The notes below the pieces were generated by a model. It had not been told where the DNA came from. It worked only from the letters and a program-made list of their open reading frames with translations, and ran no database searches. 64,000 nt of DNA. Origin: Mortierella sp. BCC40632 (Eukaryota > Mortierellomycota > Mortierellomycetes > Mortierellales > Mortierellaceae). Positions within the stretch are counted from its first letter, which is position 1, and every line of letters begins with the position of its first letter. Positions 1 through 10,138 of this stretch are shown here, piece after piece. The stretch spans positions 360,501 to 424,500 of the forward strand of contig WAEK01000021.1 of the NCBI GenBank assembly GCA_011634665.1, given 5' to 3'. A program made the translations under genes and the position numbers.

Positions 1-37
1 GGGCGTGTGAAAATTGCAGTTGGTTTTTGGGCATCCG

Positions 38-39
<2 letters not shown>

Positions 40-73
<34 letters not shown>
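40..73 (+). repeat. (CT)n microsatellite at left edge
   Basis: About 17 CT units, lying in what should be an intron or 3' flank of the BioF-like gene (which runs leftward). Confidence 0.95.
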
Positions 74-76
<3 letters not shown>

Positions 77-424
77 ATCTTTCGTACGTTTTTCCCTGGT
101 GGGCCTTTTGATATTTTCCCGCCGCAAATTGCGCAACAATAAAAACAACAACAACAACAACAACAAAAAAAAATGCGATGGACTTATCCAGATCCAGAGT
201 GTTGTGGGTTGGTCCTTGAAATCATGCTTTGTATCTGATTTTTTTTTTCTTTTGCTCAATCAGAATGAAATCCGCTCTGTCACTCTGACTAACATGTGCT
301 GTGTTGGCGCACCGCCTATCCTGCCCTGCGTCCCATCTCTCAAATTGTCATTCCTTGAGACAGGGAGTGGGGTATCCATGGACGTGTATCTGGAGCCGAT
401 CCGAGAGATCTGGATCTTGCTTAC

Positions 425-1472
425 CTCCATTGCTTGCCAGAGACTTGCTAAAGGTATGAAGTCTTGCAAAGACCCGATTCTCGAGGCCGTACTCGTTGAC
501 CAGCCCACGTCCATTTAACCCAAAGACTCCTGTCCCATGGGCCTGGAAGAAAGACAGAGAGAGAAAGAGAGAGAATTAAGAAAAAGAAAGATGTATGTGA
601 ACAGGTGTATGTGCGAGATATGTGCGATGTTGGGAGAGGCAAGTTTCGGATTGGCGAACGACGAATATCAGTCCCCACAAATTTTCATCAAATGAGATTC
701 ACAGAAAATCAGAGAGAGAAAAAAAAAAAGGGGGAGAGGGAAAATGAAGAGAGGAAAATGGAAAGAAAAGGGTCTGCTTCTTTCAAATTACCTCGTCCAC
801 GATCAGGTACGCGCCAAACGGCTCTAGCAAATCAACCAGCCCTCTCAGCGGTGCCGTGTCTCCATCCATCGAGTATACACTCTCGACAGCGACAAAGATG
901 TTTCGAAGCTGTGCTGGTGCAGGTCCATCATTCCTTCCACTTTGCCGATATTGAATTGCTCGCTCCTCATCCTCGAGCCGAATGGTATGCAAAAGCTGTC
1001 GAAGATGATCCAGATCGTTGTGTAGAAAGGCCTTCTTGACACCAGCGCGTGTGGTCTTCATACCATCATGAACACTTGCATGGATGTACTCATCGTAGAG
1101 AATAACATCGCCTGGTTGAGGAACACTACTGAAAAAGCCCACGTTGGCATCAAATCCAGAGTTGAAGATTAAGGCTGACTCGGCGTTGTGGAATCGAGCA
1201 ATGAGATCCTCTAGATCCTCTGCATATTGAGAGTTGCCGTCGAGAAGTCGACTTCCTGTTGATCCGAGGGGTGGATGACCATTGCGTTGGGTAAATGACT
1301 GGAGCTCGGCCGCGAACCGAGCTCCGAGGCGTTCGTTCCGGGCGAGACCCAAGAAGTCGTTCGAAGAAAAGTCGGCACTTGACTCGGGAATGACAACGAG
1401 TCTACGAAGGAGAGAACGGGCCTTTCGGCTGGCCAGCTGAGTTTCGAGCTGGTGTTCGATGGGGGAGGGCAT
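425..1472 (-). CDS. AOS-family aminotransferase, BioF-like (KAPA synthase type), 3' end outside window
   Basis: This is a PLP-dependent alpha-oxoamine synthase. The family condenses an amino acid with an acyl-CoA; BioF makes 8-amino-7-oxononanoate for biotin. Exon 1 (1472-792) starts at the ATG that follows a CT-rich leader and carries the signatures GSTGSRLLDG, ALIFNSGFDAN and DEYIHASVHDG. It ends in IVDE at a GTAATT donor. Exon 2 (542-425) starts after TCTTCCAG and continues AHGTGVFGLNGRG, then LHTFSKSLASNGG, which is the segment holding the PLP-binding lysine. It ends at a GTAAGC donor in phase 1. About 267 residues are present of roughly 400 usual. The expected next motif (GAVILGS-like) is not found before position 1, so the remaining exons lie to the left. 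A start further upstream (1646) is open but would translate the CT-rich leader. Related enzymes (serine palmitoyltransferase-like or secondary-metabolism AOS) are not excluded. Confidence 0.85.
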
Positions 1473-1989
1473 TGTGATGGGGGATGAGGAGATGGATGGG
1501 TGGATCGAAATGTTGAAGAGAGAGAAGAGAGAAAGAGAGAGAGGAAGGAGAAAGGAGAAGGAAAAGAAGAGAGAAAAGGGGGAAGAGGAAGAGAGCGGAA
1601 GACAGAAAGAAGCGGGGCAGCAACGGGCGCTCGCCGAAAGTGACACGCCGTTAGACAGGACAATAACTCCCCCCTCCCCACCAACTCACTCAACTCTCTG
1701 TCTGGACAGGACAGGCCAGGCACCCAAGGGCAGTCCCAAGTAGGCGAGGTGGCTTGTGTTCATAAAAAAAAAAAAAAAAAAAAAAGAAAAAGGTGCTTTG
1801 CCATTGAAGACTGGTCAAAGAGTTCACAGCAAAAGGGTGGTCATTTGTCATCCTCCATTCGCCAACTCTTGCACTCTTAACCCAATCCACTCTTCATTCT
1901 TGTGAACCAAGAAAAATTAATCCCTAATCCTTTTGTCCTCTCAAACTAATACCTTCATTTCATCCAGTTTTTGATCGCCATTACCGGCC
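1473..1989. promoter_or_regulatory. Divergent promoter between BioF-like gene and DIS3
   Basis: The 517-bp gap separates two head-to-head start codons. Positions 1497-1617 are GA-rich on the plus strand, which means CT-rich on the sense strand of the leftward gene. An A-run of about 21 nt lies at 1764-1784. The 60 bases before the DIS3 start are C/T-rich. I recognise no TATA box or factor site. Confidence 0.5.
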
Positions 1990-2967
1990 ATGTTGCGACA
2001 GAAAGCATTTGTGAAAAAGACAAAGTCTGGGAAGGTGGTCCGAGTTGTCAAGGAGCACTACCTCCGTGATGATATCTGGTGCTCTCTCGAGGCCTGCAAG
2101 GCATGCGAGCATACCGAGCCAGTCCTCAGTTCCACCCCAAACATCAGCAAGCTCTTCTCTTCACCTCACTACATCATCCCTGACACCAACATCTTTATCA
2201 ACCAGGTAAGGCGACTGATCCAGATGATTAAAGTAGGAACCGGCTGGGATTCACAAGACCAAGTAATCACTGCCTGCTGATCTGCGAATTGACACATAAA
2301 CTCTGTTCTTTGCACCGCTCTAGATTGATATGATGGAAAAGCCCCAGATCACAAATGTCATCGTACTCCAGACAGTGTTAGAAGAGGTCAAGCATCTCTC
2401 GCCTTCGATCCACAAGCGAGTCCGCGACATGATTGCTGACAGGGAAAAGCGTTTCTATGTTTTTTCGAATGAACACCACCGGGAAACGTTTATCGAGAAA
2501 CTCAAGGACGAGTCTCCCAATGACAGAAACGATCGTGCTATCCGTGTTGCAACAAAGTGGTATGGTAACCATATCAAAGACCTGAAGCCTAATGTGTCGG
2601 TCGTCATGATGTCCGATGACAGTGCTAACCGGGAAAAGGCAGCTGCCGATGGCCTTCAGGCCGCTTCGGGTAAGTTCTCATATCGTGTTATCATCACCTC
2701 AATCGTGGGTTTAGAGTCGAAGCCTGGTTGCATACTTACTCACTCCCTCTGTCTTAATAGCCAAGCAATATATTGAATCACTAGACGATACAGATTTGCT
2801 GGATATGCTGACCTCGGCCACAGATCTGGAGGAAGGAAACCGGATCATATATGCTGAACACCTTACACCATTGCATTTGTCAAATGGAATCAAAAACGGA
2901 AAATTCTATCAAGGAAAGATTGGCATCAGCAGCCACAACTATCTAGAGGTAGGCTCAATTCTAAGGA

Positions 2968-3019
<52 letters not shown>

Positions 3020-5703
3020 AATCCAACGATTTAGTCCGCTAACCCACTACATCACTCGGATAATATAGGGATCCATTTTTACCAAAGTCAATGGTCAGGA
3101 AACAACCATCTTTGTTGTTGGCCGTGAGAACCTGAACCGCGCCGTTGATGGAGATATTGTTGCAGTCGAGATCCTGCCCAAATCTGAGTGGCGCACAACG
3201 CCTACGGGCGTTGTCGTGGACGAGGATGAAGAAGAAGCCGAGGAGGAGAGTTTGAGAAAAGAAAAGAAGGAATCTGCTCAGGAATCATCGGAGGATACAG
3301 TCATGACTGATGCTGACAAATCGTCTCCCGAAACAACTCCTGAAGAGACTTTGACTCAGCCTTATGCCAAGGTCGTTGGAATCATTCGTCGTAATTGGAG
3401 ACAGTACTGCGGATTCATTGACAGGAAAACAGTCCACACGCCCGCAGGATCGACAGCAGCGGCCAACGTCATGTTTTATGCGATGGAGACTAAGATTCCA
3501 AAGATCAAGTTCAGGACTCGACAGGCTCATTCTCTTTTGGGTCAGCGTGTGATCGTGGCCATTGATTCTTGGCCAAAGACTTCACGGTATCCATTCGGCC
3601 ATTTCGTGCGTTCACTGGGTGAGGCCGGTGACAAATCCACGGAGACAGAAGTGTTGCTTTTGGAGCATGATGTCCCCTTCCACGAGTTCTCCAAGCAGGT
3701 CCTGAGCTTCCTTCCCCCCGAGGGTGAGAACTGGGTCGTCCAGCCCGAACATTTTGCTGGTCGTGAAGATCTGCGTCCATTGAATGTGTGCAGCATCGAT
3801 CCCCCTGGATGTACTGATATCGATGATGCCCTTCATGTCACTCCACTTCCCAACGGCAACTACCAAGTCGGTGTCCATATTGCAGATGTCACGCATTTTG
3901 TGAAGCCAGGAAATGCCATGGATCTGGAAGCGGCGAACCGTGGTACATCTGTCTATCTCGTCGACAAGAGAATTGACATGTTGCCCGGACTGCTTGGTAC
4001 CAACCTCTGCTCTTTGCGATCTAATGTTGAGCGTCTGGCCTTTTCTTGTATCTGGGAGTTGAACAACAATGCAGAGATTGTCAATGTACGATTCACCAAG
4101 AGTGTGATCGCTTCCAAGGCTTCGTTCACTTATGAGGAGGCTCAAAACAGGATTGACGATGAACGTATGCAGGATGACATCACAACTGGCATTCGAACTT
4201 TGAACATGCTTGCCAAAAAGTTGAAGCAACGTCGTTTGGACATGGGAGCGTTGACCTTGGCCAGTCCAGAGGTTCGTTTCAGTCTGGAGCATGATACACA
4301 GGATCCAGTGGATGTGGAGATGAAGGAGCTCAAGGAAACCAATGCATTGGTCGAAGAATTCATGTTGTTAGCCAACATCTCTGTCGCCAAGAAAATTTTT
4401 GAAAAGTTCCCCGACTCGGCCATGCTCCGTTGCCATCCAACTCCACCTGCCGCCAATTTTGAGAAACTGGAGAAGGCTGTTGCCCGGATGGGTATCCAAA
4501 TCGACCACTCGACATCCAAGGCTCTGTCCGACTCTCTTGACAATGCCGTGCTCCCCGAAGAGCCTTATTTTAACAAACTTCTTCGAATCATGACGACTCG
4601 GTGCATGATGCAAGCGCTCTACTTTTGTTCAGGAGCCAAGACAGAGCAGGAGTTTAGACATTATGGTCTCGCCACGGATATTTACACTCACTTTACCTCT
4701 CCCATCCGTCGTTATGCTGGTATGTGGTCACTACTTTCGCGGACGAAAACCCCTTAGAGATGGAGATTTTATTTATTTTTATCGATTTTTTTTTTAATTT
4801 TTTTATTTTTGACAACATTGGTTCTCGTTAAATGCCCATCACTGACGATTTACCCTGGTCTATTTCTTTCTCTCTCCTTCCCCTTGCTTCTGATTCCAGA
4901 TGTGATGGTCCATCGCCAGCTGCATGCCGCTATTGACCCATCTGTATCCTATGGCTCAGAGCTGACTGACAAGGAGGAAATGAATGACCTTACATTAGGT
5001 ATGAAAAAGCTCAACCGTCCTTTTGTTAAAGGAGGATACCCGAGTCCATGGGCTCAGATATATTAATCGCTTTTGCCTTTTCTCTCCTTTAAATGACAAA
5101 ATAGGGTTGAACCATCGCAACCGCATGGCCCAGCATGCCGGCCGTAGTTCAGTTGAGCTGTTCACTCACCTATTCTTCAAGAACAAGACTGAAGAAGAAG
5201 AAGGATTCGTCATTAGGATCCTCAAGAATGCCTTTATTGTCCTCGTGCCCAAGTATGGTATCGAAGGTATTGTCTATGCCACGGCCAAGGTCCCCAACAA
5301 GGGATCCTCCAAGACTGAGAATGGATCTGCAGCTGGCCATGCTGTCCTTGTCTACAACCCCGACACTGACTCTTTGCAATCAACTGAGGTTGTCCCCGAG
5401 GGAGAGCCACCCAAGGTCCAGATTCAACTGTTCCAAAAGGTGATGGTCCAGATCACCATTGACGATGATCTGAAGGGAGGTGGAGAAGGAGGCATGCGAC
5501 AGAAACTCAAGATGGAGTTGATGAAGCCCTGGATCGAGGGTATTAGTGTCCATGGCGAGTGCAACAAGGATGATCCCGCTGCCTTGGCTCATGTCACGGC
5601 CTCGACCACTCCTGCAGCCAAGTCCAACAAGGCAGGGTCGTTGGACAAGAAGCGAGGGGGACAGGAGACAGAAAAGCGGGGCGGAAAACGATCCAAGGTA
5701 TAA
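1990..5703 (+). CDS. DIS3: Exosome complex exonuclease RRP44/DIS3
   Basis: This is the catalytic subunit of the RNA exosome, combining 3'-5' RNase II-type exonuclease and PIN endonuclease activity. Six exons join in phase: 1990-2205, 2324-2669, 2761-2948, 3069-4719, 4900-4998 and 5105-5703, giving 1,032 residues (yeast Rrp44 has about 1,001). Residues 31-39 show the CR3 pattern C-x4-C-x2-C. The PIN domain follows with YIIPDTNIFINQ. The cold-shock domains are separated by an acidic insert (exon 4, about 3215-3360). The RNB domain carries SIDPPGCTDIDDALH with the metal-binding aspartates, then HIADVTHFV and the helical TSPIRRYAD segment formed across the exon 4/5 junction. An S1-like domain and a Lys/Arg-rich tail (KKRGGQ...GGKRSKV), probably a nuclear localisation signal, end the protein. 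Introns are GT-AG; intron 3 holds a long CT repeat and intron 4 is T-rich. Identification is firm; exact splice sites are inferred. Confidence 0.96.
2972..3018 (+). repeat. (CT)n microsatellite inside DIS3 intron 3
   Basis: About 23 uninterrupted CT units lie between the donor at 2949 and the acceptor at 3067-3068, on the pyrimidine side of the intron's sense strand. They could act as an extended polypyrimidine tract and will be length-polymorphic. Confidence 0.95.
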
Positions 5704-6582
5704 ATTGAGCGTTGTAGTCCACCTGACGTGGGTGCGAAAGAAAAAATAACCGTTCCAAGGAGGCCAAGGACCTTTTTTTTTTATTGTTGTTCTCATAATT
5801 AGACATCGTGTACTTTTAAACAGAATATAAATGTCTGCAGCATTGTGTTATGTCTAAACTTTTTTTTTTTTTTTTTTTGTCACGCCCGCGTGGAGAGATG
5901 ATAGCTCGCAAAAAGGTTGGCCCCGCGACCTTCTTTTTTCTTTTTTGAGTACGGGTCTAGAAGTGTTTGTGTGTGATATGTGAGCCAACCAATCCGAGTT
6001 TAAAAAAAGCTCACGCGTTTTATTAGCCTGGCCAATGCGTACTGGTCCCACACACTGTCAGAGAGGATTTCGCTCAAATGAAGCAAGGAGTGTATGTGGG
6101 GAAAAGTTGCTCTGACTCTTTGATCGACTCTATCTCGTTCTGCATTCTCTTTCAGTTTTTCTGGGTGGAAAGAGAAAGAAAGAAAGAAAACGATTGACAT
6201 GGTGGAGAGCTAGATCTTGAGCTAACAGGACCCTCTTGTGTTCGCAAAAAAAAAAAAAAAAAAAAGTCTTTGGCTTGGTCACCTGGTCGCGATTGCACTG
6301 GAGGGGGAGCTCTCCTTGTTTGGGTGCGTCATAGGTGTAAGAGATAGAAAGTAAGAGGATCGCCTACTTTCTAGTAAGGCTGTCCCTTGGATCATCCGTG
6401 CGGTGTCGCGACACTTGGCATTCGCCCAGTGAGGGGGTAAAGGAATTCAATACCATTGTACGAGCATGAGAGCCGTACGAAATAGTCAATGGAGTCTCTC
6501 TGGACGCCAGGTTGTCCGTTCTATTCAGCATGATAGAAAACGACTGATATGGCAGAGAGAAAGAATAAGTGAGCGAGCGAGC

Positions 6583-6630
<48 letters not shown>

Positions 6631-7151
6631 GAAAAAGGAAAAAACGGGGAGTCGCGCCGAGTCTCTGTGTCTGGATGAGCTCTACAAGGAGAAAATTGAA
6701 GGAGTCTCCTTGGTACCAGCTCCCACCAACCTTTTTTTTTTTTTTTTTTTTTTTTTTTGCTCTTGAGACAATATTGTCCGAACAGACTTATATATCCGTG
6801 CGGCCCCATGAGTCCTTCAGGACACTTCTCCTCCCCATCTGCACTACGCCATTCGACCTATCAACTCTTGTTTTTGAATTATAACTCTCGCCACTCTTGT
6901 TGTCCCGGCGTCCATTTGGGCAACCTATTTCTCTATTCCTTCCCCCCCCACCTTCATTGGACCTGGATTGAACAAAGGAGGCGGCTAGTGGATTGCTCCT
7001 CCGTTTCCTCCTTCTCCTCCCTTGTCCGTTGGCACCTTGTACTTTACCGCTCCTCGCCTCCCATTTTTATTTCTTTTCTCTCTTTCACACTCTCTCTTTT
7101 ATATTATTTAAAAAATCCCCCTTTGCTTCTCTTGCTTTCTTAATTGCATTC
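5704..7151. other. Intergenic region with low-complexity tracts
   Basis: I see no supported gene here. It holds the DIS3 3' flank, T-runs at about 5861-5878 and 6731-6758, an A-run at about 6246-6265, and a (GA)n run at 6586-6628. The last 200 bases before 7152 are a C/T-rich leader for the next gene. Short open frames here are products of the repeats. Confidence 0.7.
6586..6628 (+). repeat. (GA)n microsatellite
   Basis: An uninterrupted GA dinucleotide run of about 43 nt in intergenic DNA. It creates artificial Arg/Glu and Ser/Leu open frames on both strands. Confidence 0.95.
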
Positions 7152-8480
7152 ATGGATTCTTACATCCCAGCATCGGTCATCCACGACCGTCATGGAGTCC
7201 TCGCCCACCACCACCACCACCATCACCACCCTCATCATCTTCACCCTCAGCAGCCATCTCCAAAACAAGCCATCGATCCCCGTACCCCTCGAGGATTCAA
7301 TCTTGCAACCAATATCCATTTGTCAGAACTACAAGAGTGTTTCAACCAACCAAACTCTGAAGATGAAGCTGAAGAACGGGAGTATCAGGAAGCTAAAAAA
7401 GAGAGATTACGAAAAAAGCAGCTCAAGAAGGAAATCAAGGCCCAAAAGAAACGTGAACGACTCAAAGAGCGTGAGCTCAAGAAGGCTCGTCGTAAACTAA
7501 AGCGTGGAAGTCATCGACTCTTACCAACAGAGGATGAGGATGCGACAGAACAGGATCTGGACCAGGGTCCGGATCTGCAGGGTCAAGACTTGGAAGAGGG
7601 GCGGGGTCGCAGTCGTGAGAGCCGCCATACAAAGAAAGTGGCCCAGACTCAAGAGCAGAGACAAAAGGATATTTTGACAGCGGCAGTAGCGGCCCAACTA
7701 AGTGGGGAGGTTCATAGAGGTAGTCCTAGTCGGGGCAGGACAAAGGATATTGCATCCGAGTGGGCAGCAGGGTATAGCGACCGAGATAGGAGTGAGAGTG
7801 ACGAACTTCGTACCAACGGAGGAGGGTCGAGTCGAGTGGTTCAATTCTTGTTGTCGACAGCAGGCAAGTTGGGTGGGCGCCGAAGTCGGGCCACAACTGG
7901 AGAGTCAGCAACAACGGGTCTTTCAGGGGCGACGAGTCGACATCGAGCTTTGTTAGCATCAAAGGGAGGGTCACCCACGTATTCGGATGTGGAGTTGACT
8001 ACGCTGGACCAAGAGCCTGTAGAACAGCAACGGTCACAACCACCATTGCTGCCGAGTCCTCTTCGACAACGGCTCGTGCGAGAGAGGTCACACACAGACC
8101 AAGGAAGCACAATTCTGTTACAGTCGTCAACGGACGGACCTCCAATGAATAGTGGAGGGGGTGGCATGGACAACAGTGGTCAGCTGCTCCATCCAAACAC
8201 AAGTTCGCGCTCGGCCCTCCAGCCACATGTACGATCACACTCGCATGAGCATCGATTCCAGCTTCCTAGAGTCAGCGGAGGGATGTTAGGGTTGGGCAGT
8301 CCATTGAAACAGCGACATGCCCGAAGTCATTCGAATCTGGAGGCGGAGCAAACAATTCTTCAGAATGGGCCCCAGACTTCGTCCATGTCTAATTCGACCT
8401 CGACCAAATGCTACCTGCACCGGGTATTGCAGAAGTTGAGACGATCTAAAGACTCTGATCTCAAGAACAAGATCTTGTAA
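7152..8480 (+). CDS. Uncharacterised His-rich, basic coiled-coil protein
   Basis: A single-exon gene of 442 residues that I do not recognise. The ATG at 7152 follows a C/T-rich leader; an open extension to 6993 would only translate that leader. Residues about 18-30 are a His run (eight consecutive His). A highly charged stretch of alternating Glu/Arg/Lys (about residues 70-125, with RLRKKQLKKEIKAQ) should form a long basic helix or coiled coil and may bind nucleic acid or include a nuclear localisation signal. The rest is polar and disordered, with repeated Arg-Ser/His-Ser patches such as VRSHSHEH and RHARSHSN. There is no signal peptide, membrane segment or catalytic motif. Codon use resembles the neighbouring genes and the frame is open for 1.3 kb, so it is probably real. 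Role unknown. Confidence 0.7.
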   Translation: MDSYIPASVIHDRHGVLAHHHHHHHHPHHLHPQQPSPKQAIDPRTPRGFNLATNIHLSELQECFNQPNSEDEAEEREYQEAKKERLRKKQLKKEIKAQKKRERLKERELKKARRKLKRGSHRLLPTEDEDATEQDLDQGPDLQGQDLEEGRGRSRESRHTKKVAQTQEQRQKDILTAAVAAQLSGEVHRGSPSRGRTKDIASEWAAGYSDRDRSESDELRTNGGGSSRVVQFLLSTAGKLGGRRSRATTGESATTGLSGATSRHRALLASKGGSPTYSDVELTTLDQEPVEQQRSQPPLLPSPLRQRLVRERSHTDQGSTILLQSSTDGPPMNSGGGGMDNSGQLLHPNTSSRSALQPHVRSHSHEHRFQLPRVSGGMLGLGSPLKQRHARSHSNLEAEQTILQNGPQTSSMSNSTSTKCYLHRVLQKLRRSKDSDLKNKIL

Positions 8481-10138
8481 CAAAGCTGCAAACAACACCA
8501 AAGTATACAAGTATATATAAAAAAAAAAAAAAAAAAAAAAGGCTCCCGTTGAGGCGAGCGCAAGCATGAGGGGTGAATGAGCAGACGGGCGCATAAGCAG
8601 GCACAAAAAATGGGGCGAGGGAGATAGAAAGAAGGAGGATCGATGCTTTTTAGGGATCCACTCGGTCCAGCCCTCTGTCTAGCCTGCCCCAATGATAAAG
8701 AGGGGGAGGGGAGTTGTGTGCAGGAAAAGTTCATGGAAAGTGTTTTATCTGTAACAAGGAGTAGGACATAAAGGGAAAGGCGAAGGAAGAAAAAGAAAAG
8801 TGCGAGCCCATGCATGGTGCAGTAGCATCCATGCATGGGGTATGGGGGGAAGGGGATTTACGGAGAGGACAAACTCACTAGGCAGAAGAGCATGGCGTTT
8901 CTTCTTTCTTGCTGACGAAGACATCGGCAAGGTTGGGGCTCGGCCATCCAACTGTTCGGTTGCTTTTGAGGGTTGACCGAAACGTCTCTCTTTCTTACAC
9001 ATAACAAGCCAAGCTTCGCGCCTCCCCCTGGCCCGCCTCTTTTATGTTTTATTCTTCTTGAGACATAATCGGGCGCCTAAAAAAAAAAAAAGCCATCCTA
9101 GGAAAACAAGGCACAAGTGCCTTTCGATCTATTGTTGGTCTCTCGGCTAGACATGTTACGTTTGTTGTGCATTGCCAGACCTATTCGCCTCGCTCCATTG
9201 CCTCAGGCACCCATCTTGAATCCCCAAACGACGCGAACCTTCATATTGACCTTCTGCACATGCACAGCATCATACCTCTGCCTTTGTAAATCTCTCTCTT
9301 CCTTTCTTTCTTTCTTCTTTTCTCTGTCCGTCAGTCTGGCATGCTGTTTAAATACCAAGGGGGGAAGGGGACCCCCTGGTTTTGTTTCCATTATCGACAA
9401 CCCAATCGTCCACGTTGTACAACAGAGCCCTTCCCCTCCAAAGGTTCTTTGTCATGCATTGAAGCGGGTCCTTGGCTCAACACCCTATGCTGGCAACCGT
9501 TTCATCGTATAAATATGGCCCTTGCGCATTCCCTCCCATTGTGCCCTTTTCTTTCTCTAATTCTCTTCAACTCTTTCTAATTCTCTCTCTTTCTCTCTCT
9601 CTCTCTCTCCTTCTTAAACTCTTACTCTTACCTTTACCTTTACCCTTACCCTTACCCTTACCCTTACCCTTGCCCATTCTCCTACTCCTACTCTTATCTT
9701 TACTCGACTCTCTTACTCTTACCCATACTCTTACTCTAACCTCACTCTCGCCACCTCTACTCTTACTCCTATTCTTGGTTGAACTCTCTCTCTCTCTCTC
9801 TTTCTCTCTTCTCTGTTCTCGCTCACTCTCGCTCACTCTCGCTCACACTCTCACCCATTCCCACTCGCCCACCCATCCCAACAGTCTACTCTCACACCAA
9901 CAACGCTAACATTTTTTCTCCAGAAATCCTGTTCCACTCCACCGACGTACGCCTGTTACAGCATTCAATCAACGACCTGACAGACTAGGAAGAGGAAACT
10001 AAGGGAAACGAGTTGACGATTCGCTAAGATTCCAACAAAACATTAAAAAAAAAAAAAGGAACACGCGCACACACACCAAATAAAAATAGGACGCAAAAGA
10101 GAACAGAAAGCCTCCAAGCATCTTCTTTCAACACAGCG
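8481..10138. other. Intergenic region and long CT-rich leader of the Ras gene
   Basis: No gene is supported. An A-run of about 21 nt lies 40 bases past the previous stop (8520-8540) and a second A-run at about 9079-9091. Positions about 9540-9900 are almost pure pyrimidine on the plus strand, including a CCCTTA-type tandem stretch, and form the presumed leader or core promoter of the Ras gene. Confidence 0.65.
9629..9671 (+). repeat. (CCCTTA)n-like tandem hexamers
   Basis: About two CCTTTA-type and five CCCTTA units sit within a longer pyrimidine tract. The unit is the complement of TAAGGG. It differs from the common fungal telomere unit TTAGGG by base order, so this is better read as a degenerate pyrimidine satellite than as interstitial telomere. 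Confidence 0.85.

Noticed and set aside
9629..9671. Interstitial telomere repeat
   Set aside because: The unit CCCTTA is not CCCTAA and grades into irregular pyrimidine sequence.
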